Source: Novispirillum itersonii subsp. itersonii ATCC 12639 (GTDB lineage: Bacteria > Pseudomonadota > Alphaproteobacteria > Rhodospirillales > Rhodospirillaceae). Taken from it: 64,000 bases of DNA. The translations under genes and the position numbers were made by a program. The notes below the pieces were generated by a model. That model made no database searches and was not told the DNA's origin. It saw only the letters and a list, made by a program, of their open reading frames with translations. Location of the stretch: assembly GCF_000381985.1 (NCBI RefSeq), contig NZ_KB907347.1:1-64000 (forward strand), in the 5' to 3' direction. The first letter of the stretch is position 1. Every line of letters starts with the position of its first letter. This document shows positions 1-6,659 of the stretch, in pieces.

Positions 1-1079
1 TGCAGTCGTTGAGTGGCTATATGGATATCACGTACTTCAGTGACAGCACCGGCGCGACCAAGGTCTATACCGGCACCGGGGAGCCGCTGCTGACGTCGGT
101 GATCCATCCGCTGTCGTATGAAAGCGCATCCGGTGTTGATGCCGGGACGACCTATCCCGGCGGTTTTTCCGGGATCATGCTGAATGGCAAGGATATCACC
201 ACCACGCTGAAGTCAGGCTCGGTTGCGGCGCTGGTGACGATGCGCGATACCACGCTGCCCGCGTTTCAGGCTGAACTGGACAGTCAGGCGGCAAGCCTGA
301 TGGACACGCTGAACAGCCTGCACAACGGATCAACGGCGGTTCCGGCTCCCTCCGGCCTGACCGGCACGGTGACAGGGCTGAGCGGGACCGATAACCTCAG
401 TGGTTCCGGGACCCTGCGGGTGGTGGTGTCTGACAGCAGCGCGGCCACGGTGTCGGCGCTGGATATTGATCTGTCAGCGGTGGCGACGGTGGATGATCTG
501 CTGACGCAGCTTAACAGCATCAGCGGTCTGTCGGCATCGCTGGACAGTGCCGGCCGTCTGGTGGTGCAGGCCACCGGCAGCGGTACCGGCGTTTCGCTGT
601 CCGGCGGCACGCTGGATGGGGAAGGGGCCTCGGCCCGCTTTGGCCTGAACGATCTGCTGACCGGCACCGGCGCAACGGATATTGCGGTGCGGGCCAACAT
701 TCTCAGTTCACCGTCTCTGCTTGCGACCGGCAGCGTCAGCACCGCCTCCTCGCTGGCGGCGGGGGATGTGGCCGTCACCGGGGGCTCCGGCGATCCGGCA
801 CAGGCGATGGCTGACGCGTTGGCCAAAGCGGATATTTCGACGGCGGCGGCGGATCTGGTGGCCTCTGTCGGTACCCTGCTGACGCAGGCCAAAGCCAGCC
901 AGACGGCGGCGGAAACCACCCTGACCACGCTGACGGACCGCTTTTCTTCGAAATACGGGGTCAACGTGGATGAGGAAAGCGCACGGATCACCGATCTGGA
1001 GAACGCCTATTCAGCGTCAGCGCAGATTATCTCGGCGGTGAACCAGATGTTTGAATCCCTGTTGCAGGCGGTGAAGTAA
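1..1079 (+). CDS. flgK: Flagellar hook-associated protein FlgK, C-terminal part
   Basis: The reading frame is open from the left edge, so the gene starts outside the window; about 358 residues are visible. The C-terminus (ENAYSASAQIISAVNQMF, then a short hydrophobic helix) is the coiled D0 segment typical of FlgK, which joins the hook to the filament. The middle is rich in Thr, Ser, Gly and Ala, as in the variable surface domain of hook-associated proteins. FlgL follows after 61 bp in the same direction, the usual flgK-flgL pair. The family assignment rests on the C-terminal pattern and the neighbour; the N-terminal flagellin-like segment cannot be seen. Confidence 0.9.
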   Translation, partial: QSLSGYMDITYFSDSTGATKVYTGTGEPLLTSVIHPLSYESASGVDAGTTYPGGFSGIMLNGKDITTTLKSGSVAALVTMRDTTLPAFQAELDSQAASLMDTLNSLHNGSTAVPAPSGLTGTVTGLSGTDNLSGSGTLRVVVSDSSAATVSALDIDLSAVATVDDLLTQLNSISGLSASLDSAGRLVVQATGSGTGVSLSGGTLDGEGASARFGLNDLLTGTGATDIAVRANILSSPSLLATGSVSTASSLAAGDVAVTGGSGDPAQAMADALAKADISTAAADLVASVGTLLTQAKASQTAAETTLTTLTDRFSSKYGVNVDEESARITDLENAYSASAQIISAVNQMFESLLQAVK

Positions 1080-1140
1080 GCCCCCGGCTTCCGAAGGGCA
1101 GAAAGACCGTTATGACACCCCGGAAAAAGGGCGTAAACCG

Positions 1141-2046
1141 ATGATCCAGCGCGTCTCTACAGCCGGTCTGAGCGATATCATGCTGCGGTCGGCGCTATCC
1201 CTGCAATCGCGGATGGCGGAAAAGCAGGTGGCATCGGCATCGGGGCTGGTATCGACCACCTATGGCGGGCTGGGGGCCAAGGCGGGCACGGTCCTGTCGC
1301 TGGAAAGCGTGGTATCCCGGACTCAGGCATGGTCTGACAACACGCAGGTGGCTGTGGACCGGGCACAGTCGATGTACAGCGCGCTGGGGTCGATGGTCGA
1401 TCAGCTCAGCTCCTTGCGGGCGACCATCAGCGCGGCGCGCAGCGATGTTTCTGGGTCTATTGATTATAACAGTCTGGGGGCAGGGGTGCTGGATGACCTT
1501 GCCCAGATGATGAACCTGCAAATGGACGGGCGCTATCTGTTTTCCGGCAGCCGCACGGATACCGCGCCGGTTGAGACGTCTAAACTCTCTGTGCCGACGG
1601 TGCCGTCAACGGCGGATACCGCGTATTTTCAGGGGGATAACATGCTGGCTTCGGTGCGGGTGTCGGCTGACCAGAGCATACAGTACGGCGTCAGCGCCGG
1701 TGACGGCGGCTTTGAGAAGGCGCTGCGGTCGGCCAATCTGGTGGCCAACCTGACCACCAGCCCGATGGATGATGATGCCCTGACCGAGGCCTATGATCTG
1801 GCGACCGAAGCGCTGGAGGCGTTGCTGGCATATCAGGGCCAGATGTCGGTACAGTCGAAACGGCTGGAAAATGCACAGACCGCTCAGGATGATATGATGG
1901 CTTTGCTGAAGGACCGGATCACCGGCCTGACGGCGGTGGATACCGCCGAGGTGACGGTCGAGCTGTCGCAGTACGAAAGCACGCTGCAGGCATCGTACAG
2001 TGCCATTGGCACCATGTTTAAACTGTCGCTGACGGATTATCTGTAA
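1141..2046 (+). CDS. flgL: Flagellar hook-filament junction protein FlgL
   Basis: This 301-residue protein begins MIQRVSTAGLSDIML and ends with a helical segment (TVELSQYESTLQASYSAIG), the paired D0/D1 helices of the flagellin-FlgL family. FlgL sits between FlgK and the filament and is exported by the flagellar type III apparatus, so it has no signal peptide. The internal motif LDDLAQMMNLQMDGRYLFSG matches the conserved FlgL/flagellin 'N-x-x-x-x-G-x-Y-x-F-x-G' turn. It lies 61 bp after flgK and is probably co-transcribed with it. No clear terminator follows. Confidence 0.93.
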   Translation: MIQRVSTAGLSDIMLRSALSLQSRMAEKQVASASGLVSTTYGGLGAKAGTVLSLESVVSRTQAWSDNTQVAVDRAQSMYSALGSMVDQLSSLRATISAARSDVSGSIDYNSLGAGVLDDLAQMMNLQMDGRYLFSGSRTDTAPVETSKLSVPTVPSTADTAYFQGDNMLASVRVSADQSIQYGVSAGDGGFEKALRSANLVANLTTSPMDDDALTEAYDLATEALEALLAYQGQMSVQSKRLENAQTAQDDMMALLKDRITGLTAVDTAEVTVELSQYESTLQASYSAIGTMFKLSLTDYL

Positions 2047-2255
2047 GGATGGTATTCAAAGATGGCATCGATGGCTGGTCCTGTTGGAAACCCGGTCTGA
2101 AGCGCCATTTTTATTCATAAGATAAATTATGCGACAAATGGACCTGTAGCAAAGAATGGCCCCCGCATGCGGCTTTGCAACCGGCTTTGGCTGTAGTTTT
2201 GGCTTTCTTGGCCCCGGCTGTCGCCCCGTTTGCCTGCGCCTGCGGTCTGTTACCC

Positions 2256-2354
2256 GCCCGGCTGGGCCGCCGCCTCCGTCAGCGAGGCCTTCAGGTCGCC
2301 CCGCACCGGCAGCTCGGCAATCACCCCCTGCCCGGCGGTGACGGTCAGTGCGCC
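2256..2354 (-). pseudogene. Displaced fragment of cdiA (about 100 bp)
   Basis: This stretch is nearly identical to part of the intact cdiA at about 8944-9042 (shared run GCGAGGCCTTCAGGTCGCCC and beyond) and has the same orientation. It is a detached piece of the haemagglutinin gene, about 6.6 kb from its parent. It lies in the 389 bp gap between flgL and the first orphan immunity-like gene. The rest of that gap shows no convincing gene. Confidence 0.85.
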
Positions 2355-2435
2355 ACTCGCTTTATGATGCTCCGAAGTCAGAGGAGCGACGGTTTTTGGA
2401 AACTTCCAGGTGACATTTATTTGTGAGAGATAAAA

Positions 2436-2903
2436 TCATGCGTCAATTTCATATTTACTCATATCTAATATGACGCTCTTAATATAATCTGGAGGTAAAT
2501 CTGCTCGAAATACGTCTTTCCCGTGATTATTTGACCATAAGATAAAGTCTTTTTCTTTTTTTCTTATTAGATAGAAATAATATCCGGCATCTTCCATCGC
2601 TGTGCAGCTTAAATAGAATGATCCTGGAATTATATTTTCTGAGTATCCACTGTAATATGAATTAATTGAATTAAAAATTAAATAATAACTGTCATCAATG
2701 ACGCCAGAAAAATATCCGTCGATATTTATTTTTTTATAAAAATAAAAATTTGTCCTTATTTCACAGGCATCAACTAGTGAAAATTCCCTACTTCCATTTA
2801 AATATAATGATATTAAACCATTTCTCCAGTAGTTATTTTCTGCATTCCACTCTTTTACAATGTCGATCTGGATGGAAAATAAAAAAGGATCTCCAAATAT
2901 CAT
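2436..2903 (-). CDS. Orphan immunity protein, Imm42-like
   Basis: This AT-rich gene encodes 155 residues with no signal peptide or membrane segment. The start MIFGDPFLFSIQIDIVKEW and the following NGLISLYLNG resemble, from memory, the Imm42 family of polymorphic-toxin immunity proteins. Such proteins bind and neutralise the C-terminal toxin of a CdiA or Rhs effector in the cytoplasm. No toxin gene lies next to it; it is the far end of a row of orphan modules downstream of cdiA. Its base composition contrasts with the GC-rich flagellar genes, which points to transfer. The family call should be confirmed by profile search. Confidence 0.65.
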   Translation of the reverse strand: MIFGDPFLFSIQIDIVKEWNAENNYWRNGLISLYLNGSREFSLVDACEIRTNFYFYKKINIDGYFSGVIDDSYYLIFNSINSYYSGYSENIIPGSFYLSCTAMEDAGYYFYLIRKKEKDFILWSNNHGKDVFRADLPPDYIKSVILDMSKYEIDA

Positions 2904-2960
2904 TTTGAACCTATAAAAACTATCAGCAACGATTTAAAATAAATTTGTGATGCGATTTTT

Positions 2961-3512
2961 TTATTTGATTGAATCGCCCTCAAGCGCTCCGATTGCTCTG
3001 CTTTCTTCGGTTTGCCAAAAAGTGAGGCAGACACCATATTCGTCAAGGATATTATCCCCGATTTCGAATTCAAAAGAACGGTTTGGGAATGCCTCCTTCA
3101 GTGCAATGGTCCAGTGATATTTAATCTGTTCAGCAAATATGAAGCATAATTCTCGATCCTCTCCATTTATATCAAAGTAATTGCATTTTATATCAGGTAA
3201 TTCTTCCCATGAAGAAAAGAACTGAGATATTGAAAAGTTGTTTCTGTACATTTCTATGTATTTTTTTTCTTCTGTTATTTCATGCTTTTTATCTTTATCT
3301 TTATCTTTATCTTTATTTAATTTTAATCCGATCATTGGATATTTAATTTCTTCATATTCATCGGCATTGTCGCGCCAAAATATACAGTTATCGCGTAATA
3401 TGAAGTCTGGGCTTAGCATTGCTATTACTGAAATTGCTTTTTCTAATGAAACTAGATTTCCAACGTATGAAAAAAATTCTGTAGAACCGATATCTGAATA
3501 AAATAAACGCAT
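2961..3512 (-). CDS. Orphan immunity-like protein with (KD)n repeat
   Basis: A 183-residue acidic, cytoplasmic-type protein that I do not recognise. It has the features of an orphan CdiI: AT-rich, minus strand, inside the array of cdiA cassettes and close to another immunity-like gene (57 bp). Residues near 69-77 form a Lys-Asp repeat encoded by a hexanucleotide microsatellite (TTTATC on the plus strand, about 3290-3318). Because the unit is 6 bp, copy changes would lengthen the protein without shifting frame. The start is preceded by AAGGA about 5 nt upstream. Function is inferred only from context. Confidence 0.6.
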   Translation of the reverse strand: MRLFYSDIGSTEFFSYVGNLVSLEKAISVIAMLSPDFILRDNCIFWRDNADEYEEIKYPMIGLKLNKDKDKDKDKKHEITEEKKYIEMYRNNFSISQFFSSWEELPDIKCNYFDINGEDRELCFIFAEQIKYHWTIALKEAFPNRSFEFEIGDNILDEYGVCLTFWQTEESRAIGALEGDSIK

Positions 3513-3706
3513 TATATCCTTTGAGTATTTTCCGTATATTTTTTCATTTTATAGATATCCCCTTTCATGATTATTGTATTTGTTGCGCTAGTGTATTTGA
3601 TTATATTAATTTGCCATAAATAAGCAGATAGCATAAATTTTACATCAGTAAAATTATATAAAATCTCTATCAAATATATTTCCGGGGATTGAGTTGCTAA
3701 TATCAA
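3512..3706 (-). CDS. Small ORF overlapping the next gene by TAATG (uncertain)
   Basis: A 64-residue AT-rich frame whose stop overlaps the start of the 183-residue immunity-like gene as TAATG, a pattern used for coupled translation. No motif is recognisable. It could be the tail of a lost toxin domain, since toxin tails precede immunity genes elsewhere in this array, or it could be chance. Confidence is low. Confidence 0.25.
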   Translation of the reverse strand: MILATQSPEIYLIEILYNFTDVKFMLSAYLWQINIIKYTSATNTIIMKGDIYKMKKYTENTQRI

Positions 3707-3810
3707 TTATGAATGACAAAGTTGAAACGAGTATATTGTTTTTATTTATCACTGTTGATGAAAAATGAGAAATTTTTATTTATTATTCTTATTAAGAAAC
3801 GTTTATATAA

Positions 3811-3984
3811 TTAAAATTTATATATGAACTTAGTGGATGGTGCGATCAAGGAATCGCGTAAACGATCACCAATCTGCATATTGCTGGGGTGAGAAAATGC
3901 AATACACTCAAATTCTCGATCACAAATTGTTAAAATTGCCTCTTTCGCATCTTTTGGAATCCATTCACATCTTTTTACTATCAC
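3811..3984 (-). CDS. Short orphan protein, possible truncated immunity protein
   Basis: A 57-codon frame starting at GTG 3984 encodes a protein-like sequence: VKRCEWIPKDAKEAILTICD, then EFECIAFSHPSNMQIGDRL. Alternating hydrophobic strands and the FSHP/GD turn look like the start of a small beta-rich immunity protein, but the frame ends soon after, so it is probably a truncated gene. It has the same strand and AT-rich character as the neighbouring orphan modules. I cannot name a family with certainty. The start is weakly supported, because no strong ribosome binding site is visible. Confidence 0.45.
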   Translation of the reverse strand: MIVKRCEWIPKDAKEAILTICDREFECIAFSHPSNMQIGDRLRDSLIAPSTKFIYKF

Positions 3985-4153
3985 GTATACAATCCTTAGG
4001 TCGACGCCTTGTTATCCAGGATGGTTGTGAGCGCTCCCGGCTCAACGAGGGGGCGTTGCCTTAACTTGGTTGAACTGTCGAAGGCATCCTGCCCATTAAT
4101 CTAACTCCATCTCTATAGCGGCACCAGCGGTAGTTGAGGTTTAGCTTGCTGTG

Positions 4154-4287
4154 CCCCCACGCCGTGCTGTGCTGTGCTGTGCCGGGCTGAGCTGTTGCCC
4201 CCTCCCCTACACGGTTGCTGAGCGACCGGGGCGAAGGGCTCCGGGCCCCTACTCCTGAGGCGGAACTGTCAGGTGATTACTATCTCT
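4154..4287 (-). repeat. CDI cassette repeat, copy A
   Basis: This is the first of three related ~120 bp segments (A here, B at 5312, C at 6525) that each flank the 3' end of an AT-rich immunity-type gene. All share the block TTGCCCCCTCCCCTAC, then GCTGAG(C/T)GACCGGGGCGA and a terminal GTCAGGTGATT. Copy A carries an extra GTGCT microsatellite and lacks the cdiA-derived arm present beside B and C. The stretch 3985-4153 beside it shows no gene I can support. Confidence 0.8.
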
Positions 4288-4305
4288 ATAAATATTAGGA
4301 ATGAT

Positions 4306-4554
4306 CTAATATACTATTGTAAATAATTGATATTCATCGTCATCGTATGATTCTATAAATTTTATCAATGCTATGGCTGATGCTTTGTAGTCATTATTAA
4401 TTAATGAAGAACAATCAATTATACCACTTAAATACGGAATTATTTTATCTTGATCTATTTTAAATCTTTCAGCCCCATATATGAAAATAGAATTTTCATA
4501 GCAATGGTTTATAAACTTTAACGCTTCTTTTTTTGTTAGATAATTTGTCTCCAT
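4306..4554 (-). CDS. Orphan immunity-like protein (82 aa)
   Basis: This AT-rich gene encodes 82 residues starting METNYLTKKEALKFINHCYE. The short acidic, helix-then-strand protein resembles small CdiI proteins that begin with a K-E-E-A-x-x-F-I helix. It lies just downstream (50 bp) of a frame encoding a toxin-like C-terminal tail at 4605-4769, the normal order of a toxin-immunity pair. Repeat copy A follows its stop. I cannot assign a named family. Immunity function is inferred from size, order and neighbours. Confidence 0.6.
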   Translation of the reverse strand: METNYLTKKEALKFINHCYENSIFIYGAERFKIDQDKIIPYLSGIIDCSSLINNDYKASAIALIKFIESYDDDEYQLFTIVY

Positions 4555-4604
4555 TATATTCTAATCCTTTAGAATTGAATTTTCCAATTTTTATCATTTC
4601 TATC

Positions 4605-4769
4605 TCATAATTGAACAATGTTACCAGTTGTATCGTTTCTGACGACATGACGACCATCGGAATTAATGTATGCTGTGGCGGGATCGTCATTGCGATTTCC
4701 CGTTAAAGGGTTATTACGAATATCACGGACTGCAAAATTAAATAGGTGCTCGTCTTTCGAGGCTGTTGA
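4605..4769 (-). pseudogene. Orphan CdiA-CT toxin tail
   Basis: A 54-codon open frame without a start codon reads NPLTGNRNDDPATAYINSDG, then R-H-V-V-R-N-D-T-T-G-N-I-V-Q-L and a stop. From memory, the pattern 'D-G-x-x-V-V-R-N-x-T-G-x-I-V-Q' is the C-terminal end of several CdiA/Rhs nuclease toxins, which usually run on for a few more residues. It therefore looks like the tail of a toxin, slightly truncated. The 82-residue immunity-like gene begins 50 bp downstream. Upstream, a cdiA fragment at 4787-4897 lies in another frame, so the module cannot be expressed as one polypeptide. Confidence 0.6.
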
Positions 4770-4786
4770 TCATGCAGTCAGCCAGA

Positions 4787-4897
4787 CTATGTGCGGAGTT
4801 CGGTGTCTCTGGTCCCGGCGACACATTGTTGTGTGATCTGCTTTAGCGCGCACCCGGCAATGGCATTAATCACCGCCTTGTGCAGATCGCAAGCACT
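4787..4897 (-). pseudogene. Displaced cdiA pre-toxin fragment
   Basis: Translation on the minus strand gives DLHKAVINAIAGCALKQITQ, then QCVAG, and stops after about 36 codons. The intact CdiA has DLRKVVMHAVAGCAVGQITQ, then QCVAG, at about 8256-8345. This is a diverged copy of the pre-toxin region, now separated from its parent by about 3.5 kb. Together with the toxin tail and immunity gene that follow, it marks an old cdiA 3' end. Confidence 0.8.
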
Positions 4898-4910
4898 CTA
4901 GATTTTATAT

Positions 4911-5154
4911 TTATATGTTTCTCTTGATCGACATTACAATTTTATTTTCATAATCTATCAAATCTACAATATTTATATATTGATAGTGTTCAAATATTAA
5001 ATCAAAAATATATTCAATATTATCAATAATTTCCATATTAAATGTTGTTATTTTTCCCCCAAGTATTTAAATTTTTACTATTTATCCATAATTCTTTGTA
5101 TTTTTCTATATTGTTTTTGACATTTGAACCTGACATTAAAACTGCCGCTTTCAT
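4911..5154 (-). pseudogene. Frameshifted small immunity gene
   Basis: Two adjoining AT-rich frames, 5038-5154 (38 aa, MKAAVLMSGSNVKNNIEKYK...) and 4911-5036 (41 aa, MEIIDNIEYIFDLIFEHYQY...), look like one small gene split at a run of five G on the coding strand (five C at 5056-5060). Joining the frames there gives a continuous acidic protein of about 82 residues. Its ATG (5154) overlaps the stop of the upstream toxin tail as ATGA, typical of cdiA-cdiI coupling. It is too short to be found easily. It could instead be two tiny genes. Confidence 0.5.
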
Positions 5155-5311
5155 CTTTTTATCCTCAATTTTTGTGATACGTATCTACTTTTTACCAATT
5201 CCTCTGGTCGTGTTACCTTTTTCATCTCTATCGGGCCGGTCAGGTCCTGACGCTTATGGTTCCAGCTGTCGTAATGTTCCTGCGCCAGCCGCCAGTTGGA
5301 GGCCCGCCGGA
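5151..5311 (-). pseudogene. cdiA fragment fused to a toxin C-terminal tail
   Basis: The minus-strand frame reads NWRLAQEHYDSWNHKRQDLT-G-P, matching intact CdiA NWRLVQEHYDSWDHKSQGLT-G-P (about 8843-8910). It then passes straight into an unrelated basic tail (IEMKKVTRPEELVKSRYVSQ...) and stops at 5151. The stop overlaps the start of the next immunity-like gene as ATGA. The simplest reading is an internal deletion that joined a mid-cdiA segment to the last ~25 codons of a former toxin. Confidence 0.7.
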
Positions 5312-5428
5312 CCCCCACGCTTTGCCCGGCTGTGCTGTTGCCCCCTCCCCTACGGTTGCTGAGCGACCGGGGCGAGGGGCTCCGGACCCTACTCCTGAGA
5401 CGGAACGGTCAGGTGATTGCCATCTCTG
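5312..5428 (-). repeat. CDI cassette repeat, copy B
   Basis: Second copy of the ~120 bp repeat, sharing GCTGAGCGACCGGGGCGAGG and the terminal GTCAGGTGATT with copies A and C. It adjoins the cdiA fragment at 5232-5311, exactly as copy C adjoins its own. Part of it (CAGCCGGGCA...GCGTGGG on the minus strand) still resembles cdiA, so the repeat seems to be built partly from haemagglutinin sequence. Confidence 0.85.
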
Positions 5429-5440
5429 TACACGCAGTGT

Positions 5441-5631
5441 TTTTATCTGCCGCCATACTCCCCCGGCATGAACCCCATTGAGATGGCCTTTTCCAAACTC
5501 AAAGCCCTGCGGCGGCAGGAACCACAGCGCACCATTGATGCGCTGTGGGATCTGGGTGGCAGACTTATCGAGCGTTTCTCTCCATAGCAGTGTGCAAATT
5601 TCTTCAAAGCAGCGGGTTATGGACACTCAAT
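5441..5631 (+). mobile_element. IS630-family transposase remnant (C-terminal end)
   Basis: Plus-strand translation gives YLPPYSPGMNPIEMAFSKLK, the signature of the last catalytic segment of IS630-type DDE transposases. It continues to ALWDLGGRLIERFSP, a TAG stop at 5582, then QCANFFKAAGYGH. In intact relatives the frame reads through to QCANYF.AAGY, so the stop is a nonsense mutation. Upstream catalytic parts are absent, replaced by repeat copy B. It is a fossil of an insertion that may have helped shuffle the cassettes. Confidence 0.85.
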
Positions 5632-5674
5632 CTGAAAATGCTCTAGGCGATCATTTCAGGGCGTCCCAAGTCGG

Positions 5675-6157
5675 TTATGGCTTCGGATTCCAATCAGATC
5701 GCATTTGCAGCAATCCAGAAATTAAGTCCCCAGAGGTTAACAGTTCTTCGAAAATATCCTGAGCAACAGAAATATCTGAGCAAACTGTTCTTGCATCCCA
5801 ATTATCGTCACCAAAACGGACAAAATCTCTAAATGGGGAGTCTCCAGGCTCCCACCATTCGTATAATTGCTCTTTATAATCGCAATAGAATCTTAAATAA
5901 ACCAATCTATATTTTTTGCCTATAGATGTCATATCTAGTCTTTCTAGAAAGAATCCGTCTTCAGAATATATATCTAAATGAACGTACCCTCCATTTTCAA
6001 ACGCGCATTCTAATGCTGCTCTTGTTTCATTTATTTTTGGATTTATTATGTTTTTTGATGAATGATCATTTATTTTAATTAAATAGGAAAGCTCAAATAT
6101 TGTTGGTCCGTCTTTTTTATTTTTTATCATTTCTTCCATCCTGATCCGCGTATCCAT
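5675..6157 (-). CDS. Orphan immunity-like protein, DUF6911-like
   Basis: A 160-residue AT-rich gene. It has a GGYVHLDIYSEDGFFLERLD strand region and a C-terminal GDDNWDARTVCSDISVAQDI...ELLTSGDLIS segment. From memory this layout resembles the DUF6911 / Imm-type proteins found beside polymorphic toxins, but the identification is tentative. The first ATG is used here; two further in-frame Met codons (residues 7 and 10) could also start it. It lies downstream of a broken cdiA tail (6201-6524), in the order expected for toxin then immunity. No signal peptide or membrane segment is visible. Confidence 0.6.
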   Translation of the reverse strand: MDTRIRMEEMIKNKKDGPTIFELSYLIKINDHSSKNIINPKINETRAALECAFENGGYVHLDIYSEDGFFLERLDMTSIGKKYRLVYLRFYCDYKEQLYEWWEPGDSPFRDFVRFGDDNWDARTVCSDISVAQDIFEELLTSGDLISGLLQMRSDWNPKP

Positions 6158-6200
6158 TCGGAAGTTTTTCTATCTACTGTATCAACAACTTGAAGGCGAT

Positions 6201-6524
6201 TTAGCCCCGACCGGTCGGCAGCAGAATGCAAGATACTCCTACAGAAAGAACAAATGGCCTGACCACGTACAATGCGGCAAGCTCCTGAATAATCCGCTCT
6301 GCGTCAGCATCGGCGGCGAGTTTCCGTTCCCAGTACGAGTCCACCACCCGCAGGGCAGCCCGCCCCAGACGTCCGGCCCAGTCATCTGCGACGGCCTGCT
6401 CCGCCGGGCTGAGGACGCCGTCGCCATTGGCATCAGCAAGCTGACGGGCCGGTCACGTCCTGACTCTTATGGTCCCAGCTGTCGTAATGTTTCTGCACCA
6501 GCCGCCAATTGGAGGCCCGCCGGG
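6201..6524 (-). pseudogene. Broken cdiA fragment with EF-hand-like tail
   Basis: The 5' part (6446-6524) matches intact cdiA (NWRLVQKHYDSWDHKSQ) and ends at a stop in its own frame after T-G-P-S-A-C. One base out of frame, an open tail without a start runs to 6201: ARQLADANGDGVLSPAEQAV, then D-D-W-A-G-R-L-G and so on. D-A-N-G-D-G-V-L-S-P-A-E fits an EF-hand-type calcium loop. The fragment looks like the remains of a different CdiA C-terminal domain whose immunity gene is the 160-residue protein just downstream. I do not recognise the domain. Confidence 0.6.
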
Positions 6525-6641
6525 CCCCCACGCTTTGCTCGGCTGAGCTGTTGCCCCCTCCCCTACGGTCGCTGAGTGACCGGGGCGAGGGGGGCCGGAC
6601 CCTGCTCCTGAGGCGGAACGGTCAGGTGATTACCATTTCTG
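6525..6641 (-). repeat. CDI cassette repeat, copy C
   Basis: Third copy of the ~120 bp repeat, nearest to the functional locus. It shares ACGCTTTGC, TTGCCCCCTCCCCTACGG and GGTCAGGTGATTACCAT with copies A and B, and lies 19 bp beyond the stop of the cognate immunity gene. Copies B and C are both followed by the same mid-cdiA segment, giving long stretches of homology for recombination. Confidence 0.85.
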
Positions 6642-6659
6642 CACAGTACATATTTCACT

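Noticed and set aside
3289-3318. Hexanucleotide microsatellite considered as a phase-variation switch.
   Set aside because: The 6 bp unit keeps the reading frame, so copy changes would not switch the gene off.
4496-4690. 64-codon minus-strand frame starting at 4690.
   Set aside because: It overlaps the toxin-tail frame (4605-4769) and the 82-residue gene in a different frame, and its sequence is not protein-like.
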